Source: Paenibacillus glacialis (GTDB taxonomy: Bacteria > Bacillota > Bacilli > Paenibacillales > Paenibacillaceae). From it: DNA of 64,000 nt. The stretch lies in contig NZ_LVJH01000010.1 of assembly GCF_001637205.1 (NCBI RefSeq), positions 16,015-80,014 of the forward strand, given 5' to 3'. Under the pieces are notes generated by a model that was not told the DNA's origin, ran no database searches, and was given only the letters and a program-made list of their open reading frames with translations. Position 1 is the stretch's first letter, and each line of letters begins with the position of its first letter. Below, one piece after another: positions 8,186 through 15,240 of this stretch. Position numbers and translations under genes: made by a program.

Positions 8186-8590
8186 ATGAAAATCATTCGA
8201 ATCATTGTTCAGGTCGGATTGTTATATTTGTTTTATTTGGCAGGAGACTATGTACAAGGGCTACTTCATCTCCCGATTCCGGGAAGTATCGTAGGGTTGC
8301 TATTGCTTTTTGTGTTGCTATTATGCAAGGTAGTGCCTGTAAGATGGATTGAGCAAGGTTCAACCGCTATTCTATCGTATCTTCCGTTATTTTTCATTCC
8401 TGCGACGGCAGGTATTGTAAATCACTTGGGCATATTCAGCGGAAGAGGCCTGCTACTGATCGTTATACTCATCGTAAGTACGGTACTGACGATTGGAGCG
8501 GCTGCACATTCCAGTCAATGGTTGGCAAGATGGAGTAACAGCAATAGAAGCGGAGTAAGTGAAGTCAGAGCGAAGGGAGAAGAACTATAA
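8186..8590 (+). CDS. lrgA: CidA/LrgA family holin-like membrane protein
   Basis: This 134-residue small membrane protein with four predicted hydrophobic segments belongs to the CidA/LrgA family, whose members modulate murein hydrolase activity and, with LrgB, pyruvate uptake. LHLPIPGSIVGLLLLFVLLL is the family signature. It is followed by WIEQGSTAILSYLPLFFIPA and a charged C-terminal tail. The ATG at 8186 follows GAAGGGA. The stop overlaps the start of lrgB by one base, indicating coupled translation. No LytS/LytR regulator is adjacent. Confidence 0.9.
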   Translation: MKIIRIIVQVGLLYLFYLAGDYVQGLLHLPIPGSIVGLLLLFVLLLCKVVPVRWIEQGSTAILSYLPLFFIPATAGIVNHLGIFSGRGLLLIVILIVSTVLTIGAAAHSSQWLARWSNSNRSGVSEVRAKGEEL

Positions 8591-9276
8591 TGTCATTAAC
8601 TGCAGTAATAATTGTTCTTATTAATGTAAGCATTTATGTTGTGATGTCCATGATTTATAGACGTGTTCACATTCCCGTGCTTATGCCTGCGCTAACCGCT
8701 TCTTTTGTTGTTGTTGTCCTGCTGTTGTATTTTCGGATTCCCTATGATACTTACATGATCGGTGGCCAATGGATTAGCCAACTACTGGGGCCGGCTGTCG
8801 TCTCATTAGCCTATCCTTTATATAAGCAGCGCCACGTGCTCCGCCGTAATCTTCTGGCTATTCTAGGAGGAACACTTACGGGCCTACTTGTAGGGATGTT
8901 CAGTGGAATATTTCTGGCGATTGCCTTGGGATTCCCGAAACTATACGTTCTCTCTTTATTACCTAAATCCATTACTACACCAGTAGCCATTCAAATATCG
9001 CATAATCTTGGTGGTGAATCGTCCTTAACCTCGGTATTTGTGATGATTGCCGGATTTACGGGCGCCATTGGCGCACCTTATATCTTAAAGCTATTCAGAA
9101 TTAAAGGTAAGACCGGTCTTGGTATAGGCCTCGGGACGGCTTCGCACGCGCTCGGTACAGCCAAAGCGCTCGAATACGGTGAGGAGTCCGTTTCGATGAG
9201 TTCTGTAGCGATGACCGTATGTGCGATAGCGGGCTCATGCGTAGCTCCCTTGATTACTTGGTTGCTGTATAATTAA
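8590..9276 (+). CDS. lrgB: CidB/LrgB family membrane protein
   Basis: This 228-residue polytopic inner-membrane partner of LrgA has about seven hydrophobic segments. Family blocks are LLGPAVVSLAYPLYKQ, LPKSITTPVAIQIS and GLGTASHALGTAKALEYGEE. The known role of the pair is control of murein hydrolases and autolysis, and pyruvate transport in Bacillus and Staphylococcus. The ATG overlaps the lrgA TAA, and AAGGGAGAAG provides the ribosome binding site. The stop overlaps by 4 bases with the end of the convergent IscA-like gene, so transcription from the two sides collides here. Confidence 0.92.
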   Translation: MSLTAVIIVLINVSIYVVMSMIYRRVHIPVLMPALTASFVVVVLLLYFRIPYDTYMIGGQWISQLLGPAVVSLAYPLYKQRHVLRRNLLAILGGTLTGLLVGMFSGIFLAIALGFPKLYVLSLLPKSITTPVAIQISHNLGGESSLTSVFVMIAGFTGAIGAPYILKLFRIKGKTGLGIGLGTASHALGTAKALEYGEESVSMSSVAMTVCAIAGSCVAPLITWLLYN

Positions 9277-9593
9277 ACGCGCATATCTCTAGTCTTAAGG
9301 TTAGTATTGTAAATCGTTGAATCACTGGATAATTTAAATGAAGGGAAATTAGGTTCCACATCAAGTAACAGGAACTCTTCATAGAAAATCTGATGATTCG
9401 TGTTAATGATAAATGGAAGAGAGCCAGCATCAATTTTGACATCTCCGTTGTCTGGTTCGCTTTTGATCAATAATACGGATATTCCATCACAGCCGCAGTC
9501 TTCCGTATCATAAGTAAGCCTGAAGTATCCAGGCTGATCACCGAGGGCATCTTGTAATTTCTGTTCAGCTAACGTTGTTATTGTAATCTTCAT
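9273..9593 (-). CDS. HesB/IscA-like iron-sulfur biosynthesis family protein (YqkB type)
   Basis: This protein of 106 residues has the A-type/HesB fold. It starts MKITITTLAEQKLQDAL and has a central CGCDGISVLLI carrying two Cys. The C-terminal CxC pair of true IscA is missing, as in the Bacillus YqkB/YneR group, so a cluster-carrier role is unproven. I chose the ATG at 9593, behind GAGGAGCGAG, over a start at 9635 that would only add a non-conserved leader. Its stop overlaps the convergent lrgB stop. Confidence 0.75.
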   Translation of the reverse strand: MKITITTLAEQKLQDALGDQPGYFRLTYDTEDCGCDGISVLLIKSEPDNGDVKIDAGSLPFIINTNHQIFYEEFLLLDVEPNFPSFKLSSDSTIYNTNLKTRDMRV

Positions 9594-9712
9594 AGGATAT
9601 TCTCGCTCCTCATAAAAAATATAGTGGAAGTCCATTATACTATAGTATTGGTTACATAGCGTATGACAAACGAAAGTGATTTTGACATTTCATTGATTCT
9701 TTAGCTTCTTAC

Positions 9713-9738
9713 ATTAGGAATGAATATTCATTCCTAAT
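9713..9738. promoter_or_regulatory. Perfect 26-bp palindrome, orphan operator
   Basis: ATTAGGAATGAAT followed by its exact complement forms a 26-bp perfect inverted repeat with no loop, the shape of a TetR/QacR-type dimer operator. No TetR-family gene or intact regulated gene lies beside it. The nearest genes are the IscA-like gene upstream and decayed sequence downstream. It may be a relic of a lost regulator-target pair. Confidence 0.45.
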
Positions 9739-9762
9739 TCATATAGATTTTAAATGGAATGG

Positions 9763-9812
9763 AAATAGAGGTTCCGCCAACATGTCACAATATGTTAGCG
9801 GGACCTCTATTT
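9763..9812. terminator. Long hairpin, possible bidirectional terminator
   Basis: The arms AAATAGAGGTTCCGC and GCGGGACCTCTATTT pair with one mismatch, and the stem continues inward (CAACATG against TATGTT). It contains the stop of the minus-strand remnant at 9785. Confidence 0.5.
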
Positions 9813-10009
9813 GCATGATGTGTTACGTAATAAGTAACTATGTTCTTTCGGTTTGTAATACCCTCAGCTACAGTGCTGTAACCGAGTAACATGATGCGCA
9901 CATCAGCATCGCGCAAAATGCTGATCAGGTTCTGATGCTGTTTACGGTCGAGTACCGAATCATTCGTAGATATCGCATAAATAAAAGGGCGATGAATTAA
10001 TGGTCTGGA
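9785..10009 (-). pseudogene. Unrecognised minus-strand gene remnant
   Basis: An open minus-strand frame without a start encodes RPFIYAISTNDSVLDRKQHQ followed by NLISILRDADVRIMLLGYST and ends in TGA inside a hairpin. The residue pattern looks protein-like (amphipathic helix, then a beta strand). I do not recognise the family with any certainty. There is a weak resemblance to the C-terminal part of N6-adenine methyltransferases, where a strand ending in SGY is typical. It lacks a start and a ribosome binding site and is probably a truncated relic. Confidence 0.3.
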
Positions 10010-10045
10010 TCCTACCTCTCAACAGATCCACGAATGGTCTCGGGT

Positions 10046-10194
10046 GAAGACGATACAACGCTGACAAATCGTCAGGGGCATCCAATCGATAATAACCAGA
10101 GTATGGTACAGTGGGTAGTCGTGGTCCTACGCCACTAGAGAACCACCGCTTTATCGAGAAGATTACTCATTTTGATAGAGAACGCGTTCCAGAA
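10046..10194 (+). pseudogene. N-terminal remnant of a heme catalase
   Basis: The frame reads [19 protein letters not shown], then after a one-step frame change [20 protein letters not shown] and DRERVPE. This is the diagnostic beginning of clade 1/3 catalases (TTNxGxPIxDNQNSLTAGxRGPxLLxDxHxIEKLAHFDRERIPER). Sequence beyond DRERVPE no longer matches catalase, and the heme-binding body is absent. So only about 55 residues survive, with a frameshift near 10105. The catalytic His-containing segment that follows DRERIPERVVHARG is lost. Confidence 0.7.
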
Positions 10195-10323
10195 TTGGTA
10201 AAGAAAATAGAGTCTGTCTGCGCTCGGATTACCCCGAAGAGACAGGCTCTCTTTCGTATGTCCCTAGCTTTGAAGTTTATGAGGACTTCATTAAAGGATA
10301 AGAAAACCCTTTCAAGCACAAAC

Positions 10324-10352
10324 TTCCCTAAAAAATGGTAATAATGTATAAT
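10324..10352 (+). promoter_or_regulatory. Candidate promoter of the TIR operon
   Basis: TATAAT at 10347-10352 is a consensus -10 box. A weak -35 candidate (TTCCCT, 10324-10329) is 17 bases upstream. The TIR gene starts about 45 bases downstream. Confidence 0.4.
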
Positions 10353-10392
10353 GGGTGATAGTGAATTTCTTTAATTTCTCATAAAGGAGAAC

Positions 10393-11427
10393 ATGCCTTT
10401 GCCTACCAAAAGTATAAAACCTAATTTATTCATTGGATCAGCAAGAGAATCCATAAGATATGCTAGTGCGATTCAATCGCAAATCGGCAGATTAGTTCAA
10501 GTTACACCTTGGTTTGCAGGAACCTTTGGTGCAAATGAGTATACGATGGAATCATTAGAACGTATTTTAGATCAAAGTGATTACGGAATATTTGTATTTT
10601 CTCCAGATGATGTGGCACTTATTCGTGGCAAACATGTCTTCATTACAAGAGATAATACAATATTTGAAATGGGTTTATTTTGGGGGAAACTAAGAAGGAA
10701 TCGTGTATTCTGTATGGTTCCACAAGAAGTAATACAAAGGGATGATCTCATTACTGGAGTTAACATAGATCAATTCCATTTGCTCTCGGATCTTGCAGGT
10801 TTAACAATTTTGGAATATGAATGCCGTAATGATCGTAATTATGAAGCAGCGGTTACTGCCGCTTGCATTAAAATATTGGATGTTATTGAACGTGAGAGGC
10901 ATTATATAGATCCATTTCTCCTCCTTAAACAAAAGGAAGAGGAATTACAACGAAAGCAGAGCATTCTTCATTTTTTTTGGGAGTTCAATCGTAATGTTAC
11001 GGTTCCAGAAGAACAGAAATATCACGCATTAAGCGAAGCAGTTCGTAATTCGTTCATCTCTCCAGTCAACTGTCGCGTCACGGGTGCGGCCTTCTGGCAA
11101 AAGAAAGGGAATGATGGAATTAGACAAGTCGGAGGGAATGTAGGGAGAGGTCGATTTTATTCATTTAATGTTCAAGAATTGGATGAAATGTCACAACCAA
11201 TTTATGTGCTTGATGTATATAATAGTGGTAAGTGGACGTTCTTCAAGCGCAAGGAAGTTGCGGACGTATATGTGCTATGCTATCCTTTAGGTAGAGAACA
11301 TGTTCTCTCCGTACACATTTCGGGTGTTGAAATGATACCTGAAGACAATTTGGAAGATATTGTAACTTTTAATGACGAATTACTTCGTACCATAAGGCAT
11401 TTAGTTGGAGGGGAACACAATGAATAA
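10393..11427 (+). CDS. CAP12/Pycsar-type TIR-domain protein with unknown C-terminal domain
   Basis: This 344-residue protein's first about 165 residues match the TIR-like nucleotide-binding domain of CAP12/Pycsar effectors (PF10137). The visible pieces are NLFIGSARESIRYASAIQSQ, WFAGTF, MESLERILDQSDYGIFVFSP, DDVALIRGK and RDNTIFEMGLFWGKL, which holds the conserved Arg-Asp-Asn and Glu. Proteins with this domain degrade NAD when activated during phage infection. A charged helix at about 175-195 leads to a C-terminal domain of about 140 residues that I do not recognise, possibly a ligand sensor. No cyclase gene is adjacent. ATG 10393 lies only 3 bases after AAAGGAG; TTG 10399 has better spacing and may be the true start. 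The stop overlaps the next gene by 8 bases. Confidence 0.75.
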   Translation: MPLPTKSIKPNLFIGSARESIRYASAIQSQIGRLVQVTPWFAGTFGANEYTMESLERILDQSDYGIFVFSPDDVALIRGKHVFITRDNTIFEMGLFWGKLRRNRVFCMVPQEVIQRDDLITGVNIDQFHLLSDLAGLTILEYECRNDRNYEAAVTAACIKILDVIERERHYIDPFLLLKQKEEELQRKQSILHFFWEFNRNVTVPEEQKYHALSEAVRNSFISPVNCRVTGAAFWQKKGNDGIRQVGGNVGRGRFYSFNVQELDEMSQPIYVLDVYNSGKWTFFKRKEVADVYVLCYPLGREHVLSVHISGVEMIPEDNLEDIVTFNDELLRTIRHLVGGEHNE

Positions 11428-11671
11428 TAACGACAGCTTTCGTCAATCTCATCTAGATTTACCCGCCAAAGGACCTTGGGTTGTGAAGTATGAAACAATT
11501 AGAAATGCAACCGTAGCGAGAGGGAGAACCATATCTCGAGCCAATCGGATGAGTGCCCGTAAATTTGAAGGTGGAGCACTGTTTATAGGTCCTTCTGTTG
11601 AAGGAAGCGATAAAGAGTATGTTAAAGTGCTTAGTGGGAATGTAAATGACCACAAACCTTCGTTTGCGTAA
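11420..11671 (+). CDS. Small protein coupled to the TIR gene, unknown function
   Basis: This 83-residue, basic, hydrophilic protein has no membrane segment and no family I recognise. It includes HLDLPAKGPWVVKYETIRNA, TVARGRTISRANRMSARKFE and ends in VNDHKPSFA. ATG 11420 lies inside the end of the TIR gene (ATGAATAA overlap) and is preceded by GGAGGGG at 11408-11414. A longer form from TTG 11405 is less likely, because that TTG lies before the ribosome binding site. The overlap indicates that the two proteins are made together, so it is a candidate partner, inhibitor or trigger of the TIR protein. A terminator follows. Confidence 0.6.
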   Translation: MNNNDSFRQSHLDLPAKGPWVVKYETIRNATVARGRTISRANRMSARKFEGGALFIGPSVEGSDKEYVKVLSGNVNDHKPSFA

Positions 11672-11689
11672 TAGATCCTGACCTAAGAA

Positions 11690-11722
11690 AGTTCCTGGGG
11701 TACTCCCAAGGACTTTTTTTTT
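11690..11722 (+). terminator. Terminator of the TIR operon
   Basis: The hairpin GTTCCTGGGG / CCCAAGGAC is followed by nine T residues, 19 bases after the small gene. Confidence 0.75.
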
Positions 11723-11840
11723 AATGTGCAGATTTGTTTTATATCCTTCAAATAAGATAACTTTAATAGACGGTTTAGTAAGAGTAGAATAAACTAGATG
11801 GGCATCAAGAATACATATTCTTAAGGGAGTTGAAATTTAG

Positions 11841-12467
11841 GTGTTTACGATTGAGAATAATGGAACTATTCTTTTTCAAGGAGATAGTGTCACGGATTGT
11901 GGGAGAGACTATTCGAACAAGGGAAGCTTAGGCTCTGGGTATGCTTTACTAACTGCTGCTGAAATGGGTCGTAAGTATCCAAACAAGAATATTAACTTTC
12001 TTAATCGAGGAGTCAGCGGTAATCGTGTGACTGACCTTAATCGTAGATGGGATGAAGATTGTTTGCAGCTAAACCCATCGTGGGTGTCGATTTACATCGG
12101 TATAAACGATGTTTGGAGACGCTATGACGATAATGATCCAACCTCTGTTGAACAGTTTTATGAAGGATATCGTAAATTGATTGAACGAACCCATGAACAT
12201 ACAGATGCCAAATTGATTTTGGTGGAGCCATTTTGCTTGCCTGTACCGGAGGATCGTAAGGCGTGGAGGGAAGATTTAGATCCCAAGATCCAGGCGATTC
12301 GTGTGTTAGCACGTGAATTTCATACACTGTATGTCCCACTGGACGGGTTGTTTGCGTCAGTAAGTACACAGATTGATCCTGCGTACTTTGCGGAAGATGG
12401 CGTACATCCGACACCCGCAGGTCATGCACTTATTTCTAAGGCTTGGTTGAATACGATACATGCTTAA
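11841..12467 (+). CDS. SGNH/GDSL hydrolase family esterase
   Basis: This 208-residue cytoplasmic SGNH hydrolase, a lipase/acyl esterase of unknown substrate, shows all four blocks. Block I is FQGDSVTDCGRDY with the nucleophilic Ser. The Gly is in RGVSGNRVTDL. The Asn is in YIGINDVWRR (block III). The Asp-His pair is in DGVHPTPAGH near the C-terminus (block V). It starts at GTG 11841 behind AAGGGAG. There is no signal peptide. It is followed after 69 bases by a Gfo/Idh/MocA dehydrogenase, so a role in sugar or acetylated-glycan metabolism is plausible (for example deacetylation of rhamnogalacturonan-type sugars). Confidence 0.88.
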   Translation: MFTIENNGTILFQGDSVTDCGRDYSNKGSLGSGYALLTAAEMGRKYPNKNINFLNRGVSGNRVTDLNRRWDEDCLQLNPSWVSIYIGINDVWRRYDDNDPTSVEQFYEGYRKLIERTHEHTDAKLILVEPFCLPVPEDRKAWREDLDPKIQAIRVLAREFHTLYVPLDGLFASVSTQIDPAYFAEDGVHPTPAGHALISKAWLNTIHA

Positions 12468-12536
12468 CACTTACGTATATCACTAATGATCATGACATTA
12501 CTAACAAGATTCAACAACAAAGGAGAGTATTAGTTC

Positions 12537-13565
12537 ATGAGTAAATTTAAAGTAGGTATTATTGGATGTGGAAACATTTTTCCAATGCATGCTATTTCAA
12601 TACAGTTATCTGATGTTGCTGAGTTAGTCGCGATATGTGACATCAAGGAAGATCGCGCTAAACAAGCTGCTGAGAAACATAATTGTAATTTCTATACGAG
12701 CTATGAAGAAATGTTAGATAAAGAAGAAATTGATGTTGTTCATATTTGTACCCCACATTATTTACATGCACCTATGACGACTTATGCGGCTAGCAAGGGC
12801 AAGCACATACTGACAGAGAAACCTATGAGCATAAGTACAGAAGACGCTCGCGAAATGGTGGCACTATGTGAGAGTAATGGCGTAACACTGGGAGTCATAT
12901 TTCAAAATCGCTATAATCCAGGGTCACAGCTGATTAAGAATGCTATTCTAGATGGTAGCCTTGGACAAGTTCTCGGAGCCAAATGCTCGGTAACTTGGAA
13001 CCGTTCTGACGAATACTATAGCCTAAGCGATTGGAAAGGGACATGGGAGAAGGAGGGGGGCGGTGTACTGATTGACCAAGCCATTCATACGATGGACCTG
13101 ATGCGCTGGTTCGTAGGAGAGGAAATTGAGTATGTTGATGCTCAAATGGGTAACCGTGCTCACGAATCAATCGAGGTAGAAGATAGTGTTGAGGGTGTTA
13201 TGAAGTTTAAGAGTGGGATATTCGGTGGATTCTTCGCTGTAAATTACTACAGTTATGATGCTCCAGTAGAAATTGAGGTTCATTGTGAGAAGGGTATCGC
13301 TAAGATGGTCGCTGAAAAGGCGATGATTAGATACAATGATGGAACCGAAATTACTAAAGATAAGGATCCAAATGAAGTGGTAGATTATGGCCAAGGCGTG
13401 AAAATGTACTGGGGTGTTAGTCATTTGAAACAAATTCGTGATTACTATGAAGCCCTGAAGACTGGTGAAGTTCTTTATATTGACGGCAAAGAAGCGCTCA
13501 AGACTCAAGAAATGATTGCAGGAATTTATCAATCAGGCAAAGAGAATAAGCGCATTTATCTGTAG
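12537..13565 (+). CDS. Gfo/Idh/MocA family oxidoreductase
   Basis: This 342-residue NAD(P)-dependent sugar or inositol dehydrogenase-like enzyme has an N-terminal Rossmann fold with VGIIGCGNIFPMHAISIQLS and the family's EKPMSIST segment near residue 95, which carries the catalytic Lys. The C-terminal alpha/beta domain contains GGGVLIDQAIHTMDLMRWFV with the conserved Asp-xxx-His. Length is standard. The ATG follows AAAGGAGAG. It probably forms a short unit with the upstream GDSL esterase and ends at the terminator at 13609. The sugar substrate cannot be named from sequence. Confidence 0.88.
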   Translation: MSKFKVGIIGCGNIFPMHAISIQLSDVAELVAICDIKEDRAKQAAEKHNCNFYTSYEEMLDKEEIDVVHICTPHYLHAPMTTYAASKGKHILTEKPMSISTEDAREMVALCESNGVTLGVIFQNRYNPGSQLIKNAILDGSLGQVLGAKCSVTWNRSDEYYSLSDWKGTWEKEGGGVLIDQAIHTMDLMRWFVGEEIEYVDAQMGNRAHESIEVEDSVEGVMKFKSGIFGGFFAVNYYSYDAPVEIEVHCEKGIAKMVAEKAMIRYNDGTEITKDKDPNEVVDYGQGVKMYWGVSHLKQIRDYYEALKTGEVLYIDGKEALKTQEMIAGIYQSGKENKRIYL

Positions 13566-13608
13566 TGATGTTCTATCCTCTCCGAATCTCATGGTTACTA
13601 GTTGAATA

Positions 13609-13645
13609 CAATAAGCTGTCGCTATAGCGACAGCTTATTTTTGTT
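13609..13645. terminator. Bidirectional terminator
   Basis: AATAAGCTGTCGC and GCGACAGCTTATT form a perfect stem with a 4-base loop, then TTTGTT. It separates the convergent dehydrogenase and XRE genes. Confidence 0.8.
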
Positions 13646-13663
13646 AATAAAAAGATTGAACTC

Positions 13664-13909
13664 TTATTCTGGATACCCTTGTAATGGTGGATCAACGGTG
13701 TTCTGAGATAACGGCTTTCTTCCGATTAAATAATCAAGGGAAACTTGAAGTATGTCGGCAATATGTGTAAGTGTGTCAAAGTCCGGGTTTCTTCGACTTT
13801 TCTCATAGTGCGACAATGCCCCTCGGCTGATACCGACAAGGTTAGACAATTCTTCTTGCGTCAATCCTTTCTGCTCTCGCAATTCTGCAATTCGATCCCC
13901 AATCTTCAT
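13664..13909 (-). CDS. XRE-family transcriptional regulator
   Basis: This 81-residue Cro/CI-type repressor consists of one helix-turn-helix domain: RIAELREQKGLTQEELSNLV followed by GISRGALSHYEKSRRNPDFD, then a short helix and a proline-rich tail. It starts at ATG 13909 behind GGGAGGAAGATGA. Two identical-pattern palindromes at 13985 and 14020 upstream are likely its own operators. No toxin gene or phage integrase is adjacent. A regulon beyond autoregulation cannot be inferred. Confidence 0.85.
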   Translation of the reverse strand: MKIGDRIAELREQKGLTQEELSNLVGISRGALSHYEKSRRNPDFDTLTHIADILQVSLDYLIGRKPLSQNTVDPPLQGYPE

Positions 13910-13984
13910 TCATCTTCCTCCCTAAACATATCAACCATAATAATCAATAAAGGCATAAAAACAATTTGACATGATATTTGATTT

Positions 13985-14034
13985 GATACATATTGTATCG
14001 TTAATCAACAGCGTAGTTTGATACATTTTGTATC
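13985..14034. promoter_or_regulatory. Twin operators GATACA-N3-TGTATC upstream of the XRE gene
   Basis: GATACATATTGTATC (13985-13999) and GATACATTTTGTATC (14020-14034) are two copies of a 15-bp palindrome, 35 bp apart. They begin 76 bases upstream of the XRE start codon. The pairing and spacing suit cooperative binding by two Cro/CI-type dimers. Confidence 0.55.
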
Positions 14035-14294
14035 ATTATAACTTTAAAGAGCTTCGATATACAACTAGCTTCTAGAAAAAAAGAAAAAGTAAATTGAAAA
14101 ATAAGATTTTCTCATAGATTTCTTTAGAGGAAAGAACATACTTACGAGGTGATCGTGATTATTTGTTCGTCGGGGGCGGGTCATGGGGGAATGAGGTTGA
14201 TATGAGAGTGAATCCGAACTAGGGAGCTTATAATGCTGAAGGTGAACCTTAGTCCACATGTAACAAAGAAATTGAAATTTATTTTAATGGGTTA

Positions 14295-14340
14295 AAGGCG
14301 GTCGCATACGGTATCCACACACCGTTCTGCGACCGTCTTT
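14295..14340. terminator. Hairpin downstream of the ydjM-like gene
   Basis: AGGCGGTCGCATACGGT pairs with ACCGTTCTGCGACCGTCT, and TTTCTT follows on the plus strand. Lying between opposite-strand regions, it can act in both directions. The rest of 14035-14363 contains no supportable gene. Confidence 0.6.
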
Positions 14341-14363
14341 CTTAGATCACGCTGTTTATGACA

Positions 14364-15008
14364 TTACAGCCGTAGCTTTATTGATCTCTTATAAAAGGGA
14401 TACAACCATTTCACACCTTGTGGTGTTAACGTATCAGCGAGTAGATGGGAGAGATAGCTGGTCGTTGATACAGACATTAAGCCTTTAACTTGTAACTGTT
14501 GTTCCATTCCATAACTTATGATTCCCCATAAACATAGAGCCCACACCGTGTGGGTCATGCCTCGATGTTTCAACCATGGTGCCCAAGCTATAAATAAACC
14601 GAGTCCGATTAACCAGTTCATATGGAAAACCCAGCCCCCATACATGATTAATCCTCCTATTGCACTGACCAGTGCATTTCGAATCAATCCTTCCTTGGTA
14701 ATGAAACCAAAAAGTAAAGCAATCAGACACACAATGGAATATTCGGGGTAGAAAGACTGCTCAGATAGAAATAGAAAGGTTAACACGGATACGAGTAAGA
14801 CGCCAACCCAGACAAGGAATTGACGAAGTTGTCTAGACACTTTACCAATCTTGGAGCTTAGAATACTGGGTCCATCTAGATCTGCACTGAGAGCAGAAAA
14901 GGCTGATACTGCAATATAAATAGCTGCATTCTGTATCGTAAATGGATAATACATGGCAGCAGCAACACCGATAACTGTTCCAATAGCAAGATGTGTAGTA
15001 CCTTTCAT
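14364..15008 (-). CDS. YdjM-like inner-membrane metal-dependent hydrolase family protein
   Basis: This 214-residue polytopic membrane protein belongs to the LexA-regulated YdjM/DUF457 family. Typical pieces are MKGTTHLAIGTVIGVAAAMY with the N-terminal His, SALSADLDGPSILSSKIGK with the acidic motif, KHRGMTHTVWALCLWG (HRGxTH) and HLLADTLTPQGVKWLYPF near the C-terminus. The conserved His and Asp residues suggest a metal-dependent phosphatase-like site, but the activity of the family is not well established. The ATG follows AGGAGGT. It appears monocistronic. Confidence 0.85.
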   Translation of the reverse strand: MKGTTHLAIGTVIGVAAAMYYPFTIQNAAIYIAVSAFSALSADLDGPSILSSKIGKVSRQLRQFLVWVGVLLVSVLTFLFLSEQSFYPEYSIVCLIALLFGFITKEGLIRNALVSAIGGLIMYGGWVFHMNWLIGLGLFIAWAPWLKHRGMTHTVWALCLWGIISYGMEQQLQVKGLMSVSTTSYLSHLLADTLTPQGVKWLYPFYKRSIKLRL

Positions 15009-15240
15009 AGGACCTCCTGTGACTTACGAAGTTGACTGAGTTATAGCGATACAAACATATGTTTGCTGTATTATTATACACGCAGATCCTTCACACAAAC
15101 AAGAAGCATTGTTATTTAAATTCATTTACACGCAACCTTCCAAGTATTGTAAACGTCTTTAAAGAAAGCATCTAATTTCGGTTCTCTCATTAGAATCGGA
15201 AATAGCTGAGCAAATATGAAAGGAAGCGGGTGGGAATAGC

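Noticed and set aside
9785..10009. Assignment of the minus-strand remnant as an N6-adenine DNA methyltransferase
   Set aside because: Only a short stretch resembles the family, and the DPPY catalytic motif is not visible; it is kept as an unrecognised remnant.
12037..12429. 130-codon minus-strand open frame over the GDSL gene
   Set aside because: It has no ribosome binding site, and its residue pattern is not protein-like. It lies fully within a gene with complete SGNH motifs on the other strand.
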